Source: Gammaproteobacteria bacterium
Lineage (GTDB): Bacteria > Pseudomonadota > Gammaproteobacteria > Woeseiales > Woeseiaceae
Assembly (NCBI GenBank): GCA_002685275.1
Contig: NYWX01000027.1
Coordinates: 1-8,272, forward strand
Direction: 5' to 3'
DNA length: 8,272 nucleotides
The translations under genes and the position numbers were made by a program. The notes below the pieces were generated by a model. The model saw only the letters and a program-made list of their open reading frames with translations. It did not search any database and had not been told where the DNA came from. This document shows positions 1 through 6,507 of this stretch, in pieces (positions within the stretch are counted from its first letter, which is position 1; every line of letters starts with the position of its first letter).

Positions 1-892
1 ACATTAACTGAACTGCAGTATTTATACGAGACCAATCTTCATCTGGAAAATTACCTGTTCGTAAATGCGTTTGATCAACACGGCCTAATGATGAAATCAT
101 ACGAAAAGCAAGTTGCTGAGCAGGCATTTCCATCGAAAAAATTACCGTAGGTACCTTTGATCCGATAGCCGCATTCTCAGCTATATTAACTGCCAGAGCA
201 GTTTTTCCCATTGATGGTCGACCTGCAACAATTATAAAATCTCCAGGCTGTAATCCAGCGGTCATTTTATCAAATTCAGTATAGCCAGTAGATATACCTG
301 TAATATCTCCGTCTGATTGATGCAAAGCATCAATTCTATCGACCGTAGAGGGTAGAATTTCTTTTAAGGAAGCAAAACCTTTATTGCTACGATTTCCTCT
401 ATCAGCAATTTCAAATACAGCTTTCTCCGCATCTTCCAGAATTTCAGCTGCTGTTCTACCGTCACTAATGAACGCACTACCCGCTATTTCATTCCCTGCA
501 CTGATAAGAGCACGAAGAGTCGCATGCTCCCTTAAAATTTTTGCATACCAGCGCACATTTGCTGCGCCTACCGTCTCATTTGTAAGGGTTGCTAGATATT
601 CAAGACCACCAGCATTTTCTAACTCACCGTGACTGTCAAGGTGTTCAGAAACGGTAACAACATCGCAGGGACTGCCGCTCTCAACGAGACTCTGAATGGC
701 AGAATAAATTAATTGATGGTCTTTACGATAAAAATCGTTACTTGATATTAAATCAGCAACTTTATCCCAAGCCGAAGAATCAAGCATCAATCCTCCGATC
801 AAAGATGTTTCAGCTTCCAAAGAATGTGGTGGCACTTTTATGTGCTGGCCAACTTCTTTATCGATGCTTTCTTTGTCAACAGCTCGGACCAT
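1..892 (-). CDS. dnaB: Replicative DNA helicase DnaB (partial, 3' end outside window)
   Basis: Hexameric 5'-3' helicase that unwinds DNA at the replication fork and recruits primase. Only the first 297 codons are inside the window; about 170 C-terminal residues are expected beyond position 1, judging from E. coli DnaB (471 aa). Visible parts: a short N-terminal leader, the helical N-terminal domain (about residues 20-122, beginning KVPPHSLEAE), a linker (about 123-195), and the start of the RecA-like ATPase domain. Walker A is GRPSMGKT at residues 224-231 with Lys230, and the H1a motif FSMEMP (252-257) contains the catalytic Glu255. Walker B and the DNA-binding loops lie outside. The ATG at 892-890 is preceded by a GAGGA ribosome-binding site at 902-906. 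It follows rplI by 93 bp on the same strand, a common gammaproteobacterial pairing. No intein is seen up to the edge; the later insertion sites cannot be checked. Confidence 0.97.
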   Translation of the reverse strand, partial: MVRAVDKESIDKEVGQHIKVPPHSLEAETSLIGGLMLDSSAWDKVADLISSNDFYRKDHQLIYSAIQSLVESGSPCDVVTVSEHLDSHGELENAGGLEYLATLTNETVGAANVRWYAKILREHATLRALISAGNEIAGSAFISDGRTAAEILEDAEKAVFEIADRGNRSNKGFASLKEILPSTVDRIDALHQSDGDITGISTGYTEFDKMTAGLQPGDFIIVAGRPSMGKTALAVNIAENAAIGSKVPTVIFSMEMPAQQLAFRMISSLGRVDQTHLRTGNFPDEDWSRINTAVQLM

Positions 893-985
893 TCCAAGTT
901 TTCCTCAGTCAACGCTAAATTGACTTTTAAATAACATAAAATCATTAGATACAAAAATTAGTAGCTGACGATTAATATAGTATTA

Positions 986-1435
986 TTATTCCGCTGCAAC
1001 GACTCGAATAAGAACTTCAGCATTTACCTCGCCATGAAGATGAATGCCCACTTGATATTCTCCTAATTCTTGAATAGGCCCATCAGGCATACGAATTTCA
1101 CTTCGCTCGACTTCAATTTGAATATCTGAAAGTGCTTTTGCAATGTCAATTGGACCAACAGAACCAAATAATTTATTTTCAGAGCTTACGTTAGCGGGGA
1201 TTATAAGTTCTGTACCATTCATAGATTTAGCTCTAGCTTTAGCTTTTAAAACTTCTTCAGCCGCTACTTTCTCAAGCTCAACACGACGAGATTCAATCTC
1301 TTTAATATTGATATCGGTTGCAAGTGCAGCTTTACCTTGAGGAAGTAAAAAATTACGACCATAACCAGCTTTTACTTTGACAAGATCACCAATGCCACCA
1401 AGATTTTCAACACTTTCCAATAAAATAACTTTCAT
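986..1435 (-). CDS. rplI: 50S ribosomal protein L9
   Basis: Large-subunit protein that binds 23S rRNA near the base of the L1 stalk and supports translational fidelity. The 149-residue product matches the E. coli length. The N-terminal RNA-binding domain carries the family signature (GDLVKVKAGYGRNFLLPQGKA, residues 17-37, with conserved Gly, Tyr-Gly-Arg-Asn and Pro). It is followed by the long connecting helix (about 40-75, rich in Glu, Lys and Ala) and the C-terminal domain ending in LIRVVAAE. The ATG is preceded by an AAAGG element about 9 nt upstream. The gap to the upstream membrane-protein gene is only 12 bp, which implies a shared transcript. Nothing is unusual about the protein. Confidence 0.98.
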   Translation of the reverse strand: MKVILLESVENLGGIGDLVKVKAGYGRNFLLPQGKAALATDINIKEIESRRVELEKVAAEEVLKAKARAKSMNGTELIIPANVSSENKLFGSVGPIDIAKALSDIQIEVERSEIRMPDGPIQELGEYQVGIHLHGEVNAEVLIRVVAAE

Positions 1436-1447
1436 AATTTTTAGCCT

Positions 1448-2314
1448 TTAAACTTTTTTTAATCGACGCCTAAACCCAAGCCAAACATCTATATAACCAA
1501 TAAATGCTAATGCTACCATTAAAAAGATCTGTAAAATGGGAAAAATTATATACACCACGGCAACGATAATAGGTTGCACTATCCCCTCATCTTTCAACCA
1601 ATGCAAAATTGCTAATCCTTGCATCATAAACATTGCAAATACAACAAATACTGTATGCTGAAACCAATTTGAGTCAATTAAGAATGCAGTTACAGTTAGA
1701 GCAGCTAAAGCAATTGCTATAATTCGACCAAAATCTAAATCTTTAAACTGTCCAAATTCAAATGTTTCAATTGGTAATCTTTTGTATAACGAATAACCAA
1801 ACAATAAAGCCATTGAATAAATTAACCAAAAAATAAATACCGCCGAAATTGTCAAAATATCTGCAGTTAAAAGTCCAGCTTCTAGCTGCATTCCACTCTC
1901 TCTTAATAGTTGCGCCATTACATCCAAATATGGCTGCCAGAACACTGCTAAATCAGGAATAAATAAACTTATAACTAACAAAAACGCGAAAGATACAATC
2001 ATTAGCATTTGTAAGGTAAGTGTCAAAGATTGCGTCTTTACTAATACCACAACTGCTAATAAGGCAGGTAACCATGCAACGAAAATTAAAGTCAGTATCG
2101 ATGAAAGCGAGCCACCCAATATCAAAAGCGTCACAGCTGTGATTAGCGCAGTAAAAAAAACAATATTCATTATTTTTCTGTAGCCTTGCGCTAAAGCTAA
2201 GAAAACAACAATGGTACCACCAGTAAGCTGGGGAATGGGTAATAGCAAAGTTACTGTCAAAGCTAGAACTGCATTATGTGGTCGTGCTAGCAACCATTTC
2301 GAAAACGCTTGCAC
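1448..2314 (-). CDS. Polytopic inner-membrane protein, DUF2232-type, between rpsR and rplI
   Basis: Function unknown. The 288-residue product is strongly hydrophobic, with about eight probable membrane segments (near residues 15-43, 50-67, 70-93, 100-120, 151-176, 195-213, 218-238 and 246-275) and a basic C-terminal end (FRRRLKKV). I see no catalytic motif. A membrane protein of this kind (DUF2232, YybS-like) sits at the same place in Pseudomonas and several other gammaproteobacteria, so the family call rests on position and topology rather than a search. The start is GTG at 2314-2312. It is supported by GGAG at 2325-2328 (10 nt upstream) and AAGGA at 2319-2323, which lies only 4 nt upstream. 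The gene begins 20 bp after rpsR and ends 12 bp before rplI, so it is almost certainly translated from the ribosomal-protein mRNA. A link to ribosome or envelope physiology is only inference. Confidence 0.85.
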   Translation of the reverse strand: MQAFSKWLLARPHNAVLALTVTLLLPIPQLTGGTIVVFLALAQGYRKIMNIVFFTALITAVTLLILGGSLSSILTLIFVAWLPALLAVVVLVKTQSLTLTLQMLMIVSFAFLLVISLFIPDLAVFWQPYLDVMAQLLRESGMQLEAGLLTADILTISAVFIFWLIYSMALLFGYSLYKRLPIETFEFGQFKDLDFGRIIAIALAALTVTAFLIDSNWFQHTVFVVFAMFMMQGLAILHWLKDEGIVQPIIVAVVYIIFPILQIFLMVALAFIGYIDVWLGFRRRLKKV

Positions 2315-2334
2315 GAAATCCTTACTCCAATATA

Positions 2335-2559
2335 TTAATGTCGATCAGTATATGGAAGTAACGCAAGAAACCGTGCTCTCTTGATAGCTGTGGCTAATTG
2401 ACGTTGATAATGAGCTTTTGTTCCAGTGATTCTGCTAGGAACAATTTTGCCAGTTTCAGTTATGTAAGCTTTAAGTAGATTGATATCTTTATAATCAATC
2501 TCATCAATCTTTTCTGCTGTGAAACGACAATACTTTCGTCTACGTGAGTAACGATTCAT
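2335..2559 (-). CDS. rpsR: 30S ribosomal protein S18
   Basis: Small-subunit platform protein that binds 16S rRNA as a heterodimer with S6. The 74-residue product is close to the E. coli length (75) and nearly identical along most of it: [11 protein letters not shown] near the start, EIDYKDI, then [20 protein letters not shown] (residues 37-56) and [17 protein letters not shown] at the end. The ATG at 2559 is preceded by a good GGAG ribosome-binding site about 8 nt upstream. It follows rpsF by 32 bp, so both partners of the S6:S18 complex are made from the same mRNA. No priB gene lies between rpsF and rpsR, unlike in enterics. A small 5-bp hairpin (ATGCT/AGCAT, 2575-2587) lies in the gap. Confidence 0.98.
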   Translation of the reverse strand: MNRYSRRRKYCRFTAEKIDEIDYKDINLLKAYITETGKIVPSRITGTKAHYQRQLATAIKRARFLALLPYTDRH

Positions 2560-2591
2560 AATAATTCTCCAAAGATGCTTTTAGCATATGC

Positions 2592-3158
2592 TCATTGAGC
2601 TGTATCTTCTTTAATCTCTTCATTATCAGATGCCGCAGAATCAACTTCTAATGGTGATACTTCATTATCTGATGCTTCTTTTGATGTAACTACTTCATTA
2701 GAATCCTTTGAGGTTTCTGTCTGAGGATCCTCTACCTTTTTGCTAGTGCTAGCATCTTCTTCGGTTCTCATTGCAGATTCAGCCACAGCTTTTGCATCTC
2801 GTCGTTGCTGGGCCTCTTTTTCTTTAGCTTTTTCTTCTGCTACAGAAATAGCCATTGGAGATGCTTCAGTAATGGCGTCATTTCGAACGATAATAAGATT
2901 TCTTAGAACAGCATCATTAAACTTAAAAGCGGATTTAATCTCATCAATAACGGTAGGCTCAGACTCAACGTTAAGAAGAGCATAATGTGCCTTATGAATC
3001 TTACTTATTGGATGTGCTAATTGGCGGCGGCCCCAATCTTCAGAGCGATGTACCTTACCACCTGAGTCAACAATCATGCTTGTGTACCGCTCTATCATGG
3101 CAGGCACTTGATCGCTTTGGTCTGGATGAACTAGAAAAACTATTTCATAATGTCTCAT
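2592..3158 (-). CDS. rpsF: 30S ribosomal protein S6 with a long acidic C-terminal tail
   Basis: Primary partner of S18 in the 30S platform. Residues 1-100 form the usual S6 fold: [15 protein letters not shown] at the start, the [13 protein letters not shown] segment at 41-53, and a YALLNVE strand. At 188 residues it is clearly longer than E. coli S6 (about 131-135). The excess is a tail from about residue 101. It starts Lys/Glu/Ala-rich (likely helical, 107-132) and then becomes a low-complexity Glu/Asp/Ser/Thr stretch (133-188) with no predicted fold. In E. coli the S6 tail is glutamylated by RimK; whether that happens here is unknown. The ATG at 3158 has an AAAGGGA ribosome-binding site 5-6 nt upstream. 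A structured leader upstream (3204-3241) may bind S6:S18. Confidence 0.97.
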   Translation of the reverse strand: MRHYEIVFLVHPDQSDQVPAMIERYTSMIVDSGGKVHRSEDWGRRQLAHPISKIHKAHYALLNVESEPTVIDEIKSAFKFNDAVLRNLIIVRNDAITEASPMAISVAEEKAKEKEAQQRRDAKAVAESAMRTEEDASTSKKVEDPQTETSKDSNEVVTSKEASDNEVSPLEVDSAASDNEEIKEDTAQ

Positions 3159-3203
3159 TTTATTCCCTTTCGGATTGTAGTTATTTGGTAAATATAAATA
3201 ACA

Positions 3204-3241
3204 AGGGTTAATACCGTCTTAATAGACGGGAACGGAATCCT
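3204..3241 (-). promoter_or_regulatory. Candidate S6:S18-binding leader structure upstream of rpsF
   Basis: Seen on the transcribed strand: a perfect 6-bp hairpin CCGTCT-ATTA-AGACGG (3229-3214). It is enclosed by a possible outer stem AGGATT (3241-3236) with AACCCT (3209-3204), which has one A-C mismatch. An unpaired CCG (3235-3233) lies between outer stem and hairpin. The published S6:S18 complex-binding motif in rpsF leaders is described as a CCG in a bulge flanked by a stem and a hairpin, so position and layout fit. No U-run follows, so it is not an intrinsic terminator of rlmB. The pairing was done by hand and the outer stem is weak. Confidence 0.5.
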
Positions 3242-3250
3242 ACCTAAGGC

Positions 3251-4018
3251 TTAAGCTTGACGCAAGGCCCTTTGACGAACTATTTCAAAGAGACAAACAC
3301 CTGTCGCAACTGAGACATTCAAGCTCGAAACTACACCCATCATTGGTATGCTAATTAGAGAGTCGCAGCGCTCTAGGATATTTTTACTAATTCCGCTATT
3401 TTCTGCGCCCATTACCATGGCTATAGATCCATCTAATTTAGCTTCTAGTAAGCTAATGCTAGCTTTATCGCTAGTACCAATAATATTGATTCCATAATCT
3501 TTAAGCCATCTTATGACTCTATTAAGATTACCCACAGCCGCTAGAGGAAGTTGTTCCGCTGCTCCTGATGCTACCTTACTCACAGCGGGACTCAAGCCTG
3601 CTACCGCATGTCGAGGTATAATTATTGCATCTACACCAGCTGCATCAGACGTCCTCATGCAAGCACCTAAATTATGCGGGTCTTGGATACCCTCAAGAAT
3701 AAGAAACAACAGAGGTGCGCTATTTTCAACCATGAGGCGCTCTTCTACCATCTTCCTAAGGTCAGCCTCATCAAGTATTTTTCTATTTTTTAACTCAGCT
3801 ATAACGCCTTGATGACGCACATTTTGACTCATTTGAGATAGGCGCGACCTATTAGTATATTGAATTTTTACACCTTCAAGCTCAGCAGAATTAATGATTT
3901 TTTTTAGCCTCGAATTTGCTGAATCATGTTCTATATAAATACAAAATATATCTTTATCATTTTTAGATAAAAGCAATTCAACTGCGCGAATACCTATTGC
4001 ATAATGTGTTTTACTCAT
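3251..4018 (-). CDS. rlmB: 23S rRNA (guanosine(2251)-2'-O)-methyltransferase RlmB
   Basis: SpoU/TrmH-family (SPOUT) enzyme that methylates the ribose of G2251 in the 23S rRNA P-loop using S-adenosylmethionine. The 255-residue product (E. coli 243) has a small N-terminal RNA-binding domain (about 1-75, starting YAIGIRAVELLL), a linker, and the knotted catalytic domain (about 103-250). Motif 1 is LEGIQDPHNLGACMRTSDAAG (residues 108-128) with Asn116 and Arg122. Motif 2 is MGAENSGIS (203-211) with Glu206. Motif 3 spans IPMMGVVSSLNVSVA (224-238) with Asn234. These separate it from TrmL and TrmH paralogues, and the pairing with rnr is typical of RlmB. The ATG lies 61 bp downstream of rnr with only a weak GAGAAG ribosome-binding site, and no GC-rich terminator separates them, so the two are probably co-transcribed. 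Confidence 0.95.
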   Translation of the reverse strand: MSKTHYAIGIRAVELLLSKNDKDIFCIYIEHDSANSRLKKIINSAELEGVKIQYTNRSRLSQMSQNVRHQGVIAELKNRKILDEADLRKMVEERLMVENSAPLLFLILEGIQDPHNLGACMRTSDAAGVDAIIIPRHAVAGLSPAVSKVASGAAEQLPLAAVGNLNRVIRWLKDYGINIIGTSDKASISLLEAKLDGSIAMVMGAENSGISKNILERCDSLISIPMMGVVSSLNVSVATGVCLFEIVRQRALRQA

Positions 4019-4079
4019 TAACTTCTCATTCTTAATCTTTATTATTTTTTTTAATAACTTTTGTATTTATAAACAACTC

Positions 4080-6230
4080 TCAAGCAATTTGAAAATCAAT
4101 TTTTCGGGTTTCCATATCGACATTTTTAACTATAATCTTGATTGTTTCACCAAGACTGAAGGATCGCCCTGTCCTTTCACCTATTAACCTATGTGACTCT
4201 GCTTCGAAACTATAATAATCATTACTCAAACTTTTAACGTGAACCAAACCATCAATCATTAATTCATTAATTTGCACAAATAAACCAAAATTTGTAATGC
4301 CTGTAATTATTCCTTCGTATGCCTCTCCAGTATATTTTTCCAAATACTCACATTTTAGCCATGCCTCAACATCACGAGTAGCCGCTTCTGCTCTCTTTTC
4401 GTGAGCTGAAGTGATTTCACCATAATTCTCCATTTTTTCTTTGCTGTAGTGAAATCTTCCAACTTTATTATTATTTACAATATGCTTAATGGCGCGATGA
4501 ACTAGCAAATCAGGATAACGACGTATTGGAGAGGTAAAGTGTGCATATGAGTCCAAAGCTAGACCAAAATGTCCGATATTTGAGGGTGAGTATTCAGCGT
4601 GTGTAAGTGATCGCAGTATTATCATTTTTATCGCCGCGCTATCGGGGCGACTTTTAATTTGATTAATAAGCTGATTAAAATGATGTGGTTTGACATGATT
4701 CGGATGCGGAACTTTCAAGCCAAGTAATATGAGATATTGCCTTAAATTATTGAAACGCTCAGTATCCGGTTTTGGGTGTATGCGATATAGATTAGGAATT
4801 TTGTGATCTTTTAAAAATTTTGCAGCTTCAACATTTGCTGTAATCATGCATTCCTCAATTAAACGATGAGCATCATTACGATGCTCGACTACAATAGAGT
4901 CGATAGTACCCTCATCGTTTAATTTAAATTTTGTTTGTGGAATATCTATTTCTATTGCACCTCGATGATTACGATTTTTTTGAAATGTTTTATATAGATC
5001 ATGTAAATTATTGACTGTGGCTTTAAGATTATTTGGTATCGAATTTTTTGATTTGCCAATTAGAAAATCTCCTACCTGACCATAAGTAAGGCGCGCTTTT
5101 GACTTCATCACACCTTCATAAAAATTTGTCTTGGAAACTTTTCCTAAATTATCAATTTGCATATCACACACAATACAAAGACGATCTACTTTTGGATTAA
5201 GTGAGCAAAGGCCATTTGAGAGAACTTCAGGCAACATAGGTACAACACGGCCAGGAAAATAAACAGAAGTGCCGCGTATAATAGCCTCCTTATCAAGCGC
5301 TGAATCAATTTTTACATAATCAGCTACATCTGCAATTGCGACAATTAACCGCCAACCGTCATTTTTTTTCTCACAAAATACCGCATCATCAAAATCTCGC
5401 GCATCCGCACCGTCAATCGTTATTAAGTTCAAATCGCTTAAATCTATACGTTTTTTATCATCTACAGAAATATTATTACCAAAATTTTGAGCTTCCTGTT
5501 TGACGTTATCCGGCCAATCAAATGGTATGCCATGTGAGTGAATAGCTATTTCAGTTATTATTCCCTTATCTCCAATCTCACCAATAACTGATGTAATGTG
5601 ACCAGTAGCTAGTTCGTTTTGCTTTGGATAACTAAGTATTTCTACAACTACTACACTATTATTTTTAACTTGTAACGATTGATCTTTTGAGATGACGATG
5701 CGGTGAGGCAACTTAGGATTTTCTGGTAATACAAAACAACAATTTCGTTCTCGGATAAATTGACCAGTTATACTTTTAATTGCTCGTTCTAAGATTTTAA
5801 CAAGTTTTCCCTGTAATCGACCGCGATAGTCTTTCCCTATAAGTTGAACTGAAACTTTATCACCATCAAATAATGTTTTTGCATGCTGTGAAGCGACAAA
5901 TATATCTTCCAAACTTTTATCATCACAAATAATGAATCCATAACCATCGCGATGGCTACTAAATTTTCCAGTTACTAGGCTAGTATCTTTACTAATGGAA
6001 AACTCATTCTTTTTGTTTTCAAAAATTAATTTTTTATCGGCCATATCTCTTAACTGATCTACCAAAAGAAAGCGCATTCGCTGGCCCTTTAAGCTATATA
6101 TCTTAAGCATTGACTCAACATTAATAGGTTTTTTAATATCAGCCATTACATCAAGTAATTCATTTCTACTTGGAATTGGATGTTTATAAGGTTTGCCTTG
6201 CTTAGTCTTAGATATTTTTTTCTTTGCCAA
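4080..6230 (-). CDS. rnr: Ribonuclease R (3'-5' exoribonuclease), TTG start, no basic tail
   Basis: Processive hydrolytic exonuclease that digests structured RNA in rRNA quality control, mRNA decay and trans-translation. Domains over 716 residues: winged-helix region (about 18-80), two cold-shock OB domains (about 85-145 and 150-215), the RNB catalytic domain (about 260-590) and an S1 domain (about 634-716). The active-site segment TIDGADARDFDD (271-282) has the four metal-binding aspartates Asp273, Asp279, Asp281 and Asp282, matching Asp272/278/280/281 of E. coli. The TSPIRRYPD motif is at 566-574. The protein stops right after the S1 domain, while E. coli RNase R (813 aa) has a further Lys-rich tail. 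The start is TTG at 6230-6228, chosen for its strong AGAAGGAG site 9 nt upstream; the next in-frame ATG is codon 29, inside the winged-helix domain. Confidence 0.96.
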   Translation of the reverse strand: MAKKKISKTKQGKPYKHPIPSRNELLDVMADIKKPINVESMLKIYSLKGQRMRFLLVDQLRDMADKKLIFENKKNEFSISKDTSLVTGKFSSHRDGYGFIICDDKSLEDIFVASQHAKTLFDGDKVSVQLIGKDYRGRLQGKLVKILERAIKSITGQFIRERNCCFVLPENPKLPHRIVISKDQSLQVKNNSVVVVEILSYPKQNELATGHITSVIGEIGDKGIITEIAIHSHGIPFDWPDNVKQEAQNFGNNISVDDKKRIDLSDLNLITIDGADARDFDDAVFCEKKNDGWRLIVAIADVADYVKIDSALDKEAIIRGTSVYFPGRVVPMLPEVLSNGLCSLNPKVDRLCIVCDMQIDNLGKVSKTNFYEGVMKSKARLTYGQVGDFLIGKSKNSIPNNLKATVNNLHDLYKTFQKNRNHRGAIEIDIPQTKFKLNDEGTIDSIVVEHRNDAHRLIEECMITANVEAAKFLKDHKIPNLYRIHPKPDTERFNNLRQYLILLGLKVPHPNHVKPHHFNQLINQIKSRPDSAAIKMIILRSLTHAEYSPSNIGHFGLALDSYAHFTSPIRRYPDLLVHRAIKHIVNNNKVGRFHYSKEKMENYGEITSAHEKRAEAATRDVEAWLKCEYLEKYTGEAYEGIITGITNFGLFVQINELMIDGLVHVKSLSNDYYSFEAESHRLIGERTGRSFSLGETIKIIVKNVDMETRKIDFQIA

Positions 6231-6239
6231 ATTTATGCG

Positions 6240-6247
6240 CTCCTTCT
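6240..6247 (-). promoter_or_regulatory. Ribosome-binding site deciding the TTG start of rnr
   Basis: AGAAGGAG on the minus strand, separated by 9 nt from TTG (6230-6228). No ATG or GTG lies in frame between this site and the TTG, and the encoded MAKKK start is rich in Lys, as expected for an RNase R N-terminus. Just upstream on the same strand is a symmetric A7 (6271-6265) and T7 (6254-6248) arrangement that could weakly pair in the leader. Confidence 0.75.
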
Positions 6248-6286
6248 AAAAAAAGGTAATTTGGTTTTTTTGAACAGTTAACCAAC

Positions 6287-6292
6287 ATTATG
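6287..6292 (-). promoter_or_regulatory. Possible -10 element for rnr
   Basis: CATAAT on the minus strand (five of six matches to TATAAT) lies 57 bp upstream of the rnr start in the divergent intergenic region. No good -35 box is found at 16-18 bp; the best is TTAAAC at 18 bp with three matches. The call is tentative. Confidence 0.25.
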
Positions 6293-6341
6293 AATGAAAG
6301 AAAAGTTTCGGTTTAATGAAGAACAAACCATACCTCATTTT

Positions 6342-6368
6342 TTGACATATGTTATCAATCATTATAAA
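6342..6368 (+). promoter_or_regulatory. Promoter of tRNA-Leu (and possibly oppA)
   Basis: A perfect TTGACA -35 box (6342-6347) is followed by TATAAA (6363-6368) at a short 15-bp spacing, or by TAAAAA (6365-6370) at 17 bp. Either predicts a start near 6375, giving a tRNA 5' leader of about 8 nt for RNase P removal, which is usual. The -10 area is embedded in a perfect 7-bp inverted repeat (6357-6375). Confidence 0.65.
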
Positions 6369-6375
6369 AATGATT
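6357..6375. repeat. Inverted repeat AATCATT-5-AATGATT over the -10 region
   Basis: AATCATT (6357-6363) and AATGATT (6369-6375) are perfect reverse complements separated by 5 bp, centred on the putative -10 box of the tRNA-Leu promoter. This could be an operator, or chance in AT-rich DNA. There is no U-run or GC stem, so it is not a terminator. Confidence 0.4.
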
Positions 6376-6382
6376 AAAAATT

Positions 6383-6470
6383 GCCCAGATGGCGGAATTG
6401 GTAGACGCGCCAGCTTCAGGTGCTGGTCTATATTATATAGGTGGAGGTTCAAGTCCTCTTCTGGGCACCA
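6383..6470 (+). tRNA. tRNA-Leu (anticodon CAG), CCA encoded
   Basis: Full class II cloverleaf of 88 nt. The acceptor stem is GCCCAGA paired with TCTGGGC, then discriminator A and encoded CCA. The D-arm region contains GGAATTGGTAGACGC. The anticodon stem is CCAGC/GCTGG with loop TTCAGGT, so the anticodon is CAG at 6417-6419 and reads CUG codons. A long variable arm (TCTATA-TTA-TATAGG) marks a leucine-type tRNA. The T-arm is GGAGG-TTCAAGT-CCTCT with one G-T pair. The core resembles E. coli tRNA-Leu(CAG). It is divergent from rnr, as I recall for a tRNA-Leu in Pseudomonas. Nothing nearby suggests use as an integration site: there is no integrase and no repeated 3' end within the window. Confidence 0.98.
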
Positions 6471-6507
6471 TACATTTAAGTATTTCTTTAAAAATGTTAA
6501 AACTAGA

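Noticed and set aside
384..632. Plus-strand 82-codon frame inside dnaB
   Set aside because: It is antisense to well-conserved DnaB codons; its composition reflects the complementary frame. The frames at 1143-1340, 2740-2985, 2987-3211 and 3513-3812 were rejected for the same reason.
3237..3265. Promoter-like TTGCGT-17-TAGGAT at the rlmB/rpsF junction (minus strand)
   Set aside because: Matches are weak (three and four of six), and a start near 3230 would remove the outer part of the candidate S6:S18 leader. It may be coincidence.
4040..4060. TTATT-A-run-AATAA dyad between rnr and rlmB
   Set aside because: It is purely A/T with no GC stem, so too weak for an intrinsic terminator; it is likely AT-rich spacer.
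6449..6476. Promoter-like TTCAAG-17-TACATT within the tRNA T-arm and just after CCA
   Set aside because: The -35 match is only three of six and its sequence is dictated by the tRNA T-loop, so it cannot be counted as evidence for a separate oppA promoter.
6349..6507. In-frame 5' extension of the oppA reading frame through the tRNA gene
   Set aside because: The first 53 codons read through the tRNA promoter and the tRNA itself, and a normal signal peptide starts at 6508. The extension is accidental openness.
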